A stretch of DNA of 64,000 nucleotides from Galbula dea (Eukaryota > Chordata > Aves > Piciformes > Galbulidae). This document shows positions 21,354-35,400 of this stretch, in pieces (within the stretch, counting starts at the first letter, position 1; each line of letters starts with the position of its first letter). Position numbers and translations under genes: made by a program. Below the pieces are notes generated by a model. The model saw only the letters and a program-made list of their open reading frames with translations, was not told where the DNA came from and did no database searches. The stretch lies in contig VWZX01002149.1 of assembly GCA_013399015.1 (NCBI GenBank), positions 7,238,918-7,302,917 on the forward strand. The letters are read 5' to 3'.

Positions 21354-24300
21354 AGATTTTGTGGAAAATAAGCTTGGTACAACAACACTGAAAACCAGAC
21401 AAACAAACCACCATGCTGCTACTAAAGCTACATAGAGAAGTGTATAGATTAGCCTTGTATGAATTAGTGCTTTTCCATCATGCCTGTGACACTGAAAGAC
21501 AGTGAATGAATCAGAGTGCAGAGGTACTGTTCAGCTATAGAAATATAAATACAGATTTCAGCCACCAAAGGGATCTGCTTTTCACTTGTGTTGATTTTTC
21601 CTGCTTCTAAATCACATTAATGTCTTTTTCCAGCTTAATTTTATTCTCTTGTATTGGAAACAGCTTCTGATTTTAAGAAGACACAAGAGTATGAAGAGAG
21701 ATTTTGCTCACTAAGTGATACATGAAGAGAGTAATGATTTCAGAGCTGTATGTCCTATTTTAGCTATTTCCACTATCAGGAGAAGATCAGTTGACTTACT
21801 TGTATGTTACAGAAATAGTCAAGGATCTTTAAACAAAATCAATCTTACTGAGCTGAAGAGAAATGGAAAGATGCAGTGTGCTCATAGCATAACCTGTGGT
21901 TAGGTGCCTACTGTGGCAGTGGAAGCAGTAAAATCATCAGAATCCACCCATGGTGTGTTTTGTCCAACATGAACTGGGGATTACTGAAAATCTCAAAAGC
22001 TTGTTTTTAAAGAGCATCATTAAAGTTCCAGTGAAAGAACTTCAGCTAGGATTTTGGTGAGCATCACTCTGCAGACTTGGAAGATACAAGACTTGAAGTA
22101 GAAGATGTGGACTGATAAATGAGACAGAGATGCATTTGAAAGAACAGAGTGAACTACAGCTGCTTAAGCAGCAGTGAAAATGAAGGAGCAATAGTTTCTT
22201 GATTATGAGCTTGATTTGGGGCAGGACAATGCCCAAATGACCTCTGAGGTCTCTTTTAGTGAAGAGATGTGCTATGTGAGAATAAACTTTCTGTAAGGTT
22301 CTGGAAGCCTTCAGAAAAAACAGACAATAATTTCACCTGAAGTTTAAAGTCTTTTAGTATGGTTCACAAAACAAAAACCAAAAATTAACTGTTGTGGTAA
22401 ATTTATATTTTTTCAACTTGGTTTCATCCCTGCATCCTTAGGAAATCAGTGTACTTTCTGAAAAAAAGCCTCTATTTTCTTCACAAAGTCCTGTGTGCTA
22501 CTAAGATATAGTTAGCTACTAAAATGCTCAGCTGAGAGTATCAAAGCCTTTACACAGTGCCATAACTTCACTAAATGGCAGTGGAGAGAAATAGTACTTC
22601 ATATAATTTTTTTTTTAATAGGGCAAGGAAATATTCCAGTTAAGTACTGCAGTTTATTACTCTTGTCTCTGTTAATACTAGATCATCAGGCGGCAATGTT
22701 TTCACCCACCCAAGTCTGGGGGCTTCTGCCCAGTTATACCTTCGTGCAGATGTTTGCTAGACCATGCACATGCGCTCTTCCAGCTCAGAGCAGCAGAGAA
22801 AGTCACATATACTCATCTTCGCAGGTTTGTGTCACAACTGCTCTTCCTCTTGCCTTCTTATATGTATAAATAAACTCACATTTCTATTGTCATAGTCACT
22901 AAAGCAATCCTAGAGAAAAAACGAACCATTTTGCATTAACCATGGCCAGGAACAGAAAGAGATGGGAAAGAGGTGTCCCCTCCCCAGTGTTTGCTCTGCA
23001 GTCAGTGGAGTGACAGACTGGACATAGCCCAGCAGAGATTTTAACAAAGGAAATGGGAGCCTTTCACAAATGAACACTGACACTTTTCTACAGCTGCACA
23101 TCCACGGCATGAACAGCTTTCTCATAAGCTCAACTGTACCATGGTCTTTCCTGTAATGTATAGTCAGAGACATCATCCATCAAAGAATCATACACTGATG
23201 ACAAACACGATGAGGAAAATGAGTGAAGGGTAAGAATGATTAAGCAAGGGATTTGAAGAGTTTTGTGAAGAACACTCTCTGTATTCAATAAAGTATTTTT
23301 CATTCTCAAGAAGTCTTTACAAATACATGGTTGTCCTTATAGATGACTAATGAAACAAAGCATAATTTTTCAGACTCCTGACAAAAATCCAAGTGGCAGG
23401 TTCTGCAGCCTCTACGCTTTAAAACCTTCAAAAATTCAGTCTTATGAATATGGAGAACTGAAGCCTGCCAGATTTTAGAAATTAATCCACCTGAACAAAG
23501 ATAAAACACTAGAACAGAGTGGATGATTTCAGGCAAGATCACTACTTCAATTAGAAGATTTATTATTAATCTCCAGAAACTATGGAGTTGTCTGGCTTTA
23601 TTTATAGTGTTCAGAAAACATAAACTATCATTTAGTACAACCATAGTTTGCTTTCTTCTAGCATCAGACATAAAATAATTTCTACAGTTTGTTTCTTGCT
23701 TTTGGAGAAATGTTATATATATAAAACAAACATCGACTCACTGCCTACATCACACTTTTCTGTACTACATCGTGCCTGTACCTTAGCAATGTCCAAGACT
23801 TTCTCCTTAGTGATACTTTGTCCTCTTACATCTCATCTGCTTGCTCATCAAACTGTTTGCAGTAGGTAGCAGAGATTCAGGATATTGTAAGTGATGATAA
23901 AAACAAACCTAGTTCTTTTGGAAGTGACTTCTTATGTCTGCTAAGCACAAACCTCCATTCAACGGCCTGCACTTTTAAGAGCAAAATTCTCTATATTCAT
24001 TTTTGTGTAAATATAAGCAGATGAGAAACAATACCTCATGGCATTCATTCTGTGAGATTTCCCTTACTTTTTCTCTTCACTAGCTGTTAAGAAACATAAA
24101 TATATGAAGATGCAAGGCCCCAGGGTTTTGTTAGTAACACAGTGGGTTGGATTCTCTGCTCTGCAACTTGCATATGGCTCCAGTCAAACAAACATACACA
24201 ATACACAAGCCTGTCAGACACAGTACAACTTGTTGCCTAAATCAACTTGATAAAAAATAAATGACTGCTCCCTAAGCATCAAGAGGTAGGTAAAAATAAG

Positions 24301-27275
24301 GAGTGGATTATGTAGATTCCTAGGAAGTAAAACAGACTTCAAAGTAGCTTGGTGGATTTCCCCAAATGGAGACATTGTAAATAAATAGATAGAATTGGGT
24401 ATGTTTGTGAAACTAAATACGTTCAGCAGAAACACAAAACAGAAGACCAACATGACAAAACAGTGATGCAACTTTGCTCACTCCAATCCTGGTTACAGGG
24501 AAGTAATTATATCATTAACATTAGACAGCATCTTGCTGGGTGCTCCCGGATAAACCAAATACACAATTAAACATGTACCCTAGTAAGAAACCAAAAGTCC
24601 TTTAAATCAGCCTAGATACTGACAAGAGTCTTAAATTTATTTATTGCATTCATTCAGTTCCTCTTTCTAAACTCATAATTTAACTTTACAAGAGAAAATT
24701 GCAAAATAAAGATAATTGTTACACCTTATCCTTGCCTCTTCCCCCAGACATGCTCATAAATCAAGGCACTGCGGATTTTCCTGGAAGCTGTATTACTCTT
24801 AATTAAATAGCCTTAAAGTAAGTGGCAAATCAATATCCATTCATATGGGTCTCACAGCAGTAAGTCATCGCAATGTCTTAAGGTGCCGTTGATGCAAATA
24901 TAATATCTTTGCTTGCTCTGTCTACGCTTATGTCAAATGAAGATTAAGAATGAAAGAAATACTCATCCAGCTATTTTCTTCTATATAATGTACATCTGAC
25001 TGCATACAGAGCAGCTTCCTTCCTTTTCAGAACTAAATATTTTCCAGCCTACTTACATTTGCTTTTAATTTTTCTTCATAGCACTTGAATTTTGCACTAC
25101 CACAAAAACTGTAGTGGCCTACTTTTTCCTAAGGTTTAGAAAGAGGGCTTGTATGACAGATACTGGTTAAATCTGAACATAACCTGCAGAATACTCTTGT
25201 CTTGAATACTGTATTATAAATAGTTAGGATAACGTAGCATTACAATGAAATGCTCTCCTACTTTTCAATTTCAAAATATAACTGTCTACCATCAACTAAA
25301 TGAATTATTAGGTTGATTGGCACTTGCATATCAATATCTAAATTAAATTGATCTAACTTACTCAGACTTCTTAGGAGCTCAAGCATATTTCTCTCTTCTC
25401 TAAAGGGCAGTATAGGCTTAATTGTCCACTGCTTATAGCTGATTTTTGCCACAGCCCAAGTAGTGATTGGAGCCATAAAGGATATATGAAGTTTACTACT
25501 TTACTTTCCTATGGTTCTAACACAACTGAAAGAAAACTGCCTTCTATACACCCTCTCTGTAGACTCTGTGCTTACAAAATACAAGTTTTTACAATTTATA
25601 AAACTCCATGTGCTTATTTTTTAGAAGTATAAGTATTACTTATTGTAAGTAGCACATGTGAAAATATTAAAAGAGGAAATAAAGACATGAAAACAAATTA
25701 TGTGTTAAGTCACGTAACACGTTTTGGCGCAGTTCAGGTTGCACAGTCATGTGAAGCAACTTCTTAATTGTCTGTTTCTCCACACTGCACAGCTTGTGTA
25801 AAATGTTTATTGCAAATCTCCTAAAGCCAGGGATCTGCCCTTACATGCCAATGCATTGGTAACTACATGTCAGGAAGAGGTCGATAAATGATAATTATTT
25901 TCTTCTCCTTATTTGGCAGAGAAGTAGTGGGAGGCAGGATTAGCGTTGAGTTCCACCCAGCTGCAGACCCAGGACTATCTGCTCTGTAGAGCAATTCTCA
26001 ACAGGCAGGCTAGTAATTCTGCAATGGATTATACTTCTTTACACTAACATGGACCAAATACTTACAGATGAGGCATTCATTAATTCCTTATCTTAGAAAT
26101 CAGCATATTCTTTTTTGCGTCTGTCCTACTGTCAGCTATTCAGCGAAAGTAACCAGAGAATCCAGCAATATTTTAAAGCCTCAGTTAGCAGATGCTAGGT
26201 GTACAAGCTATTTTTGTCCCCCACCAGGCCACCCAAAAGATTTCTGAACTTTGAAGCTCTAATTTAAAATGACTGCATATTTTTACAGCAATTGTACTAT
26301 GCGTTGGTCAATTTCTAAAGCTTAAATAACAGTGAAACAGCTAAAAACAGAGTACCAGTTTACAAATTAAAGTTTATATATCAGTAAATGCTTGAGAAAA
26401 GCGTATTGTAACAAACTGCTGACAGTTACAACATAAGCAGTGTAATAATAAGGCAGTATTTTTATTGACAATCCAAACCCAATTCTCTTAGAAATATATT
26501 TCACATCACAGGCTCTCATTCCTGCTCAGATTTGTATTCTTTATTCTAGCTAGTGTTTAAAAAAAAAAATAAAAGAAGGTTTGAGTTAGAGATGTACATG
26601 GCTTATTTAATTTTTTTGTTACTCTCTTCTTTCACCAGCAACAAAAATTTGCAGTGCTGTGTTGCTAGCTATTGGCTGTAGATGCAAGTTTTCAGCTTGT
26701 ACAGTCACACTCCCTTTGTGCTTACTACACAGAACAGTTAGAACAGCATGTGGGAATGAAAAGCCATCATTTTCGTAGAACTGAATGAACTACATATATT
26801 TTACTGCTGAATTGCTCTGGAAACTTGAAATTGTTACGTAATTAAGAGACCCATTCAGATGTCTTTCCAGTCTTTCCTATTCTGGCTTTGATGCATTTGC
26901 CGCTGGGTTTTTCACAGAATATTAAGCTTTCCATATGGTTTCATTTACATTTCTAATGCAAAAGACCTAGTTGGCCATCCTGTGTAGTTTAGGTCTCAAC
27001 TCTAGGTTACATATAACTAGGGGACATCTAGAAAATTAAAAAGTCCTAGCACCTCTCTAGTTAGCCCTGCTAAAAAATTGCTGCAGTAGCTGAATTTTGC
27101 TGTACAGATGTTGGTAATTTGCTATTGAAAACCGCCAGTATCAAACTGTCAAGAGTCAAGAAATGGCTTTAATTATTTCCTCCCTGGAGCAGTAATAGCC
27201 ATTACTTGAATACTGCCAAAGCTGGAATGTGTTTGTGCTGGTGATTTCTTAGCACGTTCAGTGAAGGCAACTTAC
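21354..27275. other. non-coding stretch, no gene recognised
   Basis: Long AT-rich interval with no recognised repeat. A minus-strand ORF at 25258-25476 has protein-like composition but a poor start context, and it is treated as a finding only. Short A/T runs occur near 22.6 and 26.56 kb. Confidence 0.45.
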
Positions 27276-27445
27276 CTGCACTTGCCAGCCCCACTGCTGT
27301 CGTAGATTTGCTCCCTTGTCAGGAGCAATGCAGAACGGCACAATTGCTTCGGTGAAGGCTGAAGCATCTGGAGACCACCTTTGTGAACTTTTGTTGTTTT
27401 CCCTGGTCACCAAAGACTAACATTGCTTTTCTGCTTCATTGAGCA
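27276..27445 (-). other. candidate spliced exon, non-coding or 5' UTR type
   Basis: On the minus strand an excellent acceptor (TTTTATTTTCTATTTTCAG) precedes base 27445. A full-consensus donor (GTGCAG before GTAAGT) follows base 27276, defining a 170-nt exon. All three frames carry a stop, so it is not an internal coding exon. After an early TGA, one frame stays open for 44 codons to the donor and includes an ATG, with residues such as LLLTREQIYDSSGAGKC. It could be a 5' UTR exon with a late start codon, or a long non-coding RNA exon. It lies 26 kb downstream of the CpG island on the same inferred strand. Confidence 0.4.
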
Positions 27446-28920
27446 CTGAAAATAGAAAATAAAATCAGACAGAAAGCTCTTGGAAATAATGATACAGGAA
27501 AAATCTTCTCTGGGAGAGAATAATTAAATTAACAAAATCAGAAGCTACAGAAAAATTGGTGGAAAACTGCACTAAGAAAGGTGAGGTTGGCAGGGCTACT
27601 GCAGGAGTTTCTTTATCACAGGCTCTCATCCCTACTTGCAGCAATGGGCATAAATAAAACCACAGTTAACACCACCACACAGCTTAAAAAAAGATAAAAA
27701 TTCAAGAGCAAGTCAAAATATTTTTAATGGTTCATAGCAAATTTAACATTATTCCCTAGCCTTCTTCAAATAGATCCAAAACCTTGAAAAATTAAATACT
27801 GATATTAATGTGAACATTTCCACAGGAGCCTGCAACCAGCTTTGGCTTGTGCTTTAAAAGAAAATAAAAGCCCTTGAAAATAACTCTTGGGCTGGGACTT
27901 CTGTTCCTCATGCTGTATTGATTTGGGAAGACAATCTAACCTCTGCACTTCAAAAGTTATTTTCTCTCTGAGTAGGATAAGATTTTTCTCCCTAACTGAT
28001 TGCACGGCCTCCTCTTGATGGAGGATATTAAGAAGTGCTGATGCAAAGTTTTTCTCAAGTCTGGAGGAGTTTTTCTCCTAGAAGAGAATCATTAGGATGT
28101 TCATGAACCATGCACTTGGGCAGCAATAAACTGCTCTTTCTTTGAAGTGTGCACCTCAATATTCATGCATACAAAGACTGTGTTTTCTCAGATGCAATAA
28201 CCTTTTCTTTCTGCACATCACAGAAGAGTGCAACATCACAAATGTACCATTAATGGTCTCTGGGTTGCTCAAAAAAGATGGATAGAAGACTAGGAGAAGC
28301 AAAACATTGATTATAAAAAAGAGGGAACACTATGAGGCAACTCAGTCTAAAGGAACATATTGGGGTCCCTTTGGAAGTATTTACCAGTCTAAGAGTTTTT
28401 AAGTCATTAAGAACTCACCTCTTAAGTTGTGCAACACATTTGTTATTAATTTATATAATGTTTGTAAGTACTAGCAAGGAAGAGGTCAAGGATTGCCAAG
28501 TTTTCCCTGACTTTGTTTTTTATTTCTTTTCTTTTTAGGTCAGCAATAATGAAACAGTTACTACTTTAAACAAGCAGTTCAGAAAAAAGAACAAAAATGG
28601 GTTTTCTTCACACTCCACTAAAATAAATAACTACAGGTTCTGTTGGGTTTTTGGTCAGACATTTAAGATATTTTTCCAACAAAGCTTCTGCAATGAATAT
28701 GTCTATAAAGTGAACATTTCTAATAGCAGTGATCAGTAATGCCAGTATTATACCATGGTAATGCTAACAAAATACACATCGGCATCACAGGCTGCTTGAC
28801 CATTAACATAAAATAATACTGGTTAATAGAGATTTGTGACCAACAGCTATTAAAGTTCTGCTGGTATCCCTCCACGATAGCTACAAGCATAAATAATACT
28901 GAGTTATGAAATGCCCTCTA

Positions 28921-28944
28921 TTGTCTCTGCATGGGCAGAGACAA
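28921..28944. repeat. perfect 10-bp inverted repeat with 4-nt loop
   Basis: TTGTCTCTGC, loop ATGG, then GCAGAGACAA. The stem is perfect. No T-run follows that would suggest a Pol III terminator, and no function is assigned. Confidence 0.9.
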
Positions 28945-31602
28945 GGATCATTTCAATTGCAACAGGCATGTCTTGTGTGTGGCATGTCTTAACCACAAAA
29001 CTGATATCTACATACAGAGTTTGGTGTCATCAACATGCAACTCACAGCTGAAACTATTTTGGAGTTTTGTTAAGAATGACAAGATTTGATGAATGGAGAT
29101 TAATGATTAAAATATTTCAGCCTTTCTAAGTCCTTGCACAACGTGATTGCAAATAAGTCTTCAAAGAGATTTATTTTTGTTCCTAGCAGCTGGATATCTG
29201 CAGCCTGCCATTCCTGAGGGAGTCCCAGAGACCTGCTTGATGATGGGAGTGTTTCACAGCTGTAAGAGACTAAGACTGTTAAACAATGACTTGAGCTGTT
29301 ACATATTTTAGTGACTAGACTCTTAAAACCCTGAGGTTTTCTAATTGCCTACAGCCAGCCTGCTTATTGAAGAAAACTTGCAAGGACCTATGTAGTAACA
29401 TGAGGCAGTGAAAGCCTGTTCTAAATATATAATTCAATTACTAGAAAAATATTCCAGGAGAAAAAAAAAAAGCTCCACATCACAACCAGAACAGAATGAA
29501 AAAAAGCCCCAAACCACCCTTCCATTCCTTTTTTCTGCTGTCACAGGTAGAGGCAGGCCGGGGGGCTCGCTAACATAGGTAAGATGGCATAGGTGCCATT
29601 TTCTGAGCACTGTTTGAGAAAGCACAGATGTGAACAAAACCTGTAATGACAGTAATGGATAAATGGTGTGCACTGGTTCCTACAGAATAAAAAAACAGCA
29701 AGTAGCAGACACACCATCCTCCAGCTCATTAAATCCTTCCCCAAGGTGCATACAGCAGTGAGATTTACTCTGTGGTCAGTGGCAGAGTGAACTTCTCCTT
29801 AACCAGTGTGATGGTACCAAAATTACAGCTGTAAGATCAGACCCTGTATCAGCTCTTCAAAGAAGAAAACACCTGGAATGGTTAAAAACCATCAACATCC
29901 TATTCTGCAAGGCATAGTGCATTAACAATATTGAAGGCTTTCATGGTCCATTACAAAATATTACTTATTATCACTTATGTGGGAAAACAGGTGTGAAAAT
30001 TGTCTTTCCTACCTACGGAGAATATTTATTTACAAGACAACTACTCAATTACAAACATTTCCATTTTGAATTTGAATGAAAATTAAGCTTGGATGATGCC
30101 AGAAAAACATTTGTGAAGTTATGACAGAAGAAGAGCTTCTGTAAAGCACTTTCTATAAGCCACATGCACATTTAAAAAGCATTTTGAAACCATGATCAAA
30201 GATTTAATTACAGGTTCTCTGATGATCTGTATTACCAGGCCTTTATTATTTCTACAATATATGCTACATTAACTTAACATATAATGGAGTTGTAGATTTA
30301 AGTAGTTTTAAAGTATTAGAATTAAATAACCATAAATCAAATTAATGAATGACATTTTCTGGTTTGTTTCCCTAGTTTTTATAGACTTTACTCACCATCT
30401 GATTAGTATGCCAAAAGTAGTAATTTTCTATCATGCAACCATAATCCTGCATGGTTGCACTTGTAAATGTAATTCTGCTCAAAACCCAGATGATGGAGAA
30501 TCAAACTACACAAAGTTTAGTACTGCCTCAAAATTTAAAATCTTAAAATTAATGTCTGTTATAGAAGATAAATACAGAACTGTTTTGGGAAGGCAAATAA
30601 AAAATCCTCACTAAACCTGGCATCTTTCTAAAACTTAGCTGTTAATTAAGACAGTTTTCAGATTTCTTGTTTAGCTTGGTTTTTTTCTGTGGCAAGACAT
30701 TTTGGGGGATTGTTTGCATTAAACGCATTTGCATTGTCTGCATTAAAAATATTATTCCAAAAAGTCTAATTTTATCCATATTTCAAGTAGACAGTGACAA
30801 GAGTTGACTTAATCTACAATAGAAATAGCTACAACTCTCCTTGAAAATTAATCATTTTAAAACCTTGTAGTTAATTCTTGTATGATAAAACCTAGTGTGA
30901 CATTTTGGGTCAACATGAAGCAGTGATTTGACAATTTATTAATAATTCTTACCCTGTTTTTATATATTTTGGGTTTGGGTAGTAATTTGCAGTGAGCATC
31001 ATGCTATTTTGCCTTAGTCATATACATCATTTTGTCACAAAACAATGTTAAGTTCTACTTTGATTTTTCATTCCCAAAAATATGTGGGATGTCTGACTTT
31101 ATGTAAAAAGAACAATATGCTTATATAGTGCCAGTCAATTTCCAGGTATCACATTTTAAAGGCAAAAGAAACCAATACACTGGAACAAGAAAAATAAATG
31201 CCAGTAATGCAGATTTTGAAGCCATTAGTTTCCCTGTATGCTGGCACTATGCATGTTCATAGGTGAGCAGCAACTGAGGGAATATGGAGAAACTGCAGCT
31301 CTGAAGGTGGATGAGATCAACGTGCAAGAATTATCTGAGCAAAATAATCAAGTATAAAAAAGTTACACCTGTAAAAGAGGGGAGATACTTTAAATGAAAC
31401 CCATGCTTTAGAATTGCCATTGCTTGTTTATGTAGAATGAACAAGTGCAATATCTCACAGCACTCTGAGAATTTTAAACATTTTTACAATAAAGGAATGC
31501 TCTAGGAGTAAAAATAAGTTCTGCATCCTCCCATTTCTCCAGGAACACTGCCAAACCCAGTTTTGCTCTAGGAAAATCTTAAATTCCTCAGAAAAAGAAC
31601 AC

Positions 31603-31664
31603 TTTTTTTTTCTTTCTTTCTTTTTTTCTTTTTCTTTTCTTTTTTTTTTTTTCTTTTTTTTTTG
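31603..31664 (+). repeat. polypyrimidine (T-rich with C) tract
   Basis: About 60 bases almost entirely T with interspersed C, ending TTTTTTTTTTTGCAG. Read as plus-strand RNA it would be an extreme acceptor-like tract, but no exon follows. On the minus strand it translates to a lysine-rich artefact. Confidence 0.9.
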
Positions 31665-32315
31665 CAGCAATTTGGCACACTTCTTCCCTGGAAGTTGCTT
31701 GATAAAATGGAGTTACTGCCTTGATCCTTTATGGCTGTACCTAAAGGGAGAAGGAACCTTTCCTCCTAGGTGAGAGTGAAGCTGTGACCTTCTCAGGAGT
31801 CTGACTGCAGCTGACAGCTATATGAAGCTGCTCAAAGCTGATCCTCTCTCTCTTTTCTGCAAGATCTTGATGGCTGTAAGAGTATAAACTAAAACAAAAG
31901 AGAACAAACAAAAAAACTCATCTATTTGGGGATGAAGAAATGAGAGAGCATTTCTTCACTGCAAGTGACTAGCTACTGCATGTAACTAATGACCTTTAGG
32001 TGGCTTTTCCTCTTAAGTGGTTAAGTAAAAATAGATGTAAACAATGATGAATTTAATTTCCACCTGAACGTTTTACAGGATGAGGCCTATAGGGAAGGAG
32101 ATTCCAGTGTGTCCCCAGCTGTGGAAGGAGAGACAGGTGCAGGCAAGCAAAAAAAGCGCTGGTTATAATCACTCCTCTTCAGTGCAGCTGGTTTAACAAG
32201 AGCACAGAGGTTTATTTGGACCATGCTTGGAAAATGGGAATTTCCACCTTTTTTGTTCTCTTAATATACTGTACAGAAGGGTCACTTGTTCTGGCAGTGG
32301 CTAATATCTGACATC

Positions 32316-32400
32316 TGAGCAGATCCTTAACAAGGGTAAAGTGCTGTAGTTCAGTGGTATAAATAGCCAGAGCAGCATTCACTGGCCAAGGATCTGCTCA
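32316..32400. repeat. 85-bp imperfect hairpin with TATA-like loop
   Basis: Perfect 13-bp outer arms (TGAGCAGATCCTT and AAGGATCTGCTCA) enclose a second short stem (GCTG with CAGC) and a terminal part containing TATAAATAG at 32358-32366. The size and rod-like shape resemble a microRNA precursor, but the internal loop is asymmetric and no known microRNA was recognised. Confidence 0.7.
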
Positions 32401-35400
32401 AAAATGCTTTTGATTAATTTCCTGTTACCGGGCTGGTCTTCAAATGCCTCTAGATAACTTCCTGGCAGCACAGTTAAAACCTCATTTGTAGAGTGTTTTT
32501 TCCATAGTTTTGCCTTTGATTTGCAAGCCAGCACTTGATGCTTTCTGTTGATCATATTCACCTACCTCTCTTGGTGGCCTCAGTGGGGAGCTGACTCGAG
32601 AACCTTCCCATTCTAATCTGTATGAACACTGCACAGAGAAGCTCCAGCATTAATGCCTCCTGTCCACCATCTGCCCATCTTCCCTTTTGTATTTACTAGT
32701 CTGTGGAAACCTCCCTGTGTCTGGAAGTGTCTGGTGTGCTCTTCCTCTTCTGGCATGTAGGGCTGCTCCTTCACTTTCCAGTATATGTTTGCAGTTCTTA
32801 ACCCTTAAAAGATTTGTTGTTCAGTTATGATGGCAACATTTCAGTAGCATTTGCATGCCTAGAAATACTGATTAAAAAACTGGATAAGCCATCTCCAGAA
32901 TACATCTTACGAAATCCTTAAAGATTTTTTTTTCATGTATGATTATCTGGATTAGAAGTGTTCAACTGTAGCATTTTATGGTAATTTGATTTTAAATATG
33001 GTTGTAGCACAAGTTGGATTTATAGTTATTAGAAGCAGGTGAGGAAAGATGTATTTGAGCAGCAGAAACCAAAATATGCATGGTGAACCTCAAAATAGAA
33101 TCTTCTTTTCTACAAGGCTCTAATACCAGGATTACAAGCTCGATTTTTCTGTCACTATATGAGTTCTGATGCAGTGTAAGTAGAGTCCGTGAAGCTACTC
33201 TGGATGGAGAACACGTACAATCCTCAGGAGAGCCTAATGCTACCAAGTGATCTAGTTTTTGTATCCATGCCATGTAGCTGAGATTTTACTTCCAGTCATA
33301 TGTAGAACTGCACAAACAACACAAGGTGGAAAAGGACCATCATTTCAAAAATAGGAAAAGTTAGGGAAAATCATAGCAGTTTCAAGGCTGAGGGAAGGAG
33401 AGGTTCTTATGGCTTCTCTCTTGAAACCCAGTGACTACTTCCAGGTAGGTCAATGGAAGTAGACCAGAGGCACAACCCTGAACTGGTGGTTTAGGTGCAA
33501 TCCTCTACACCTCTGTTTTCTGGCTGTTACTTCCAACCAATGTGTTAGAAAAGTAACTGACAGAGACAGTAAAGAGGGCAAAAAGGAAAAGATTTTGGGC
33601 CACATAAAGATAGTGCAGAGATGGAAAAGCACTCGTGTCCCAACTTGTCTGTACTCCACCTGTTCGCAACAAGATACTTAGTCCCTGTGTAAGCAGAAGG
33701 AAAAGGGATGGTTCAGTCTGATTGGTTTTAGGGTTTTTTTTATTGCACATTCATGTAGATTTTGAAATGAGGAAACCAAGCAAGCTAAAATTAAATCTAA
33801 TTTTCTCCATTCCCCCATAGACTCAGTCTGGATGGATGCCAAACCACATTTTGGAGAGGTGAGAAAGGCCCAACATCTGCTTCTGGCGTAACTGTTTGTA
33901 TCTTCGTACTAGGAAAATTAGGTTTGAAATAATCGCAAAGTGTCTGACACCTGTATCCTATTAGAAGTGACACACGGAAACACTTTCAGCATACTAAATT
34001 TAGCATCATGTCAACAGTTTAAAGTTAACAGGAAGAAAGGTGGTAAAAATCATTGCTTCCCAGTTTCTGCTGAAACAGATCTTGTGTTGCTTCACAAGAT
34101 AATACTGCAAGCTTGATCCACAAATGTAATGGGCTTTGAATCAATAATGACAGCATGGTTTGTGTCCCTAGCTATAGCTGGAATTAAATTGAGCAAGGTG
34201 GCTGGTGTACTGTGTTTTGAACTCAGTGGAGGCACTTCTATGGACTGGGTGCCAGCCAACACCAGGGACACCAATACACAGCTATTTCAGGTATGTTTTT
34301 TTCTGAAGTTCAGCTATGAACCTGAAGTTTAACAACTTTCAGCTTACAAGAATAATGAGCAGGTTATAGCTTACTTGTCTCAAAAGAGTCAAATTCCTGT
34401 GACAGAAGATAGATACTGCATGGAACAGAGGTTTGCAAGTTTTTGGACACAGAGAAAAAAACAAAAGAATTCTGAAGTCAGGCAAATGGTTTTGCTGCAT
34501 TGCCTGTGCACTTCCCTCAGTACAGAACTGCGCATACAGATTTATTTTAAGTCTCTTGCCAAACCTATGAAACCTGCCACTTACAAATTATTCTTGTTTA
34601 GGAACAGAGCTGGTGTTCTTTCCCAGGTAACACACTGACAATAAGATTCGAGTTCTTCTAAGAAGGACATTCACTAAAATTCATAAAACTTTATGACTGT
34701 CATAAAATTTATACTACCTAAAAATACACTATCCATTACAAAACCAGATATGTTCCCATTCTTCTTTAAACACATGCCTTTTTTTTGAGGACTTCGAATC
34801 AATTTGTTTTGAGAGATTGGTTTTCAGTGATGGTCTGAGAGTAAAGGAACTTTTCTTTTAAGGGAGTATAATTTTTCAGATGATAACTGAAGATCTGCAT
34901 CTTCAATGAGCAATGTCTAGACACAAGAAAACAGGTAAAACACTGATCTTGGCACCATTTTCTCTTTTGTTCCTGCCAATTATTTGACACCATGTGAGCA
35001 GTCATTTTATCACAGAAATAGCTATGACAAGCAAATAGGATATTTACAGAAATACATGCAGGTCCAAATATGTTTTAAGAGTTGGAAAATAGCAAATTAA
35101 CTTTTGGAAATACAGGCAGATGGCCCATAGGGCAAGCCATGGGGCTTGCTTGTTGTCCTTGTGTCTTGTTTTGCACATAGTTGTGGTGTAAAACTTACTG
35201 CTTTTCAAAAATTATACAAACTGCTTTTTACAAAACCTCTGAATAAAGCAACTCTTTAGAATCAAACAAAAGAGACCAAAAGCCTGTTATAACAGGAAAA
35301 CCACTGTCTTGCTGCCCATCCCCCCAACAGCCTTTTCTGAGGGGCCCCTATCTAGGACTTGTGAAAAAACTGCTCAGCTGCCCACCACCAACTTCCCCTT

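Noticed and set aside
31455..31670. Lysine-rich minus-strand ORF
   Set aside because: It is the translation of the polypyrimidine tract read from the other strand.
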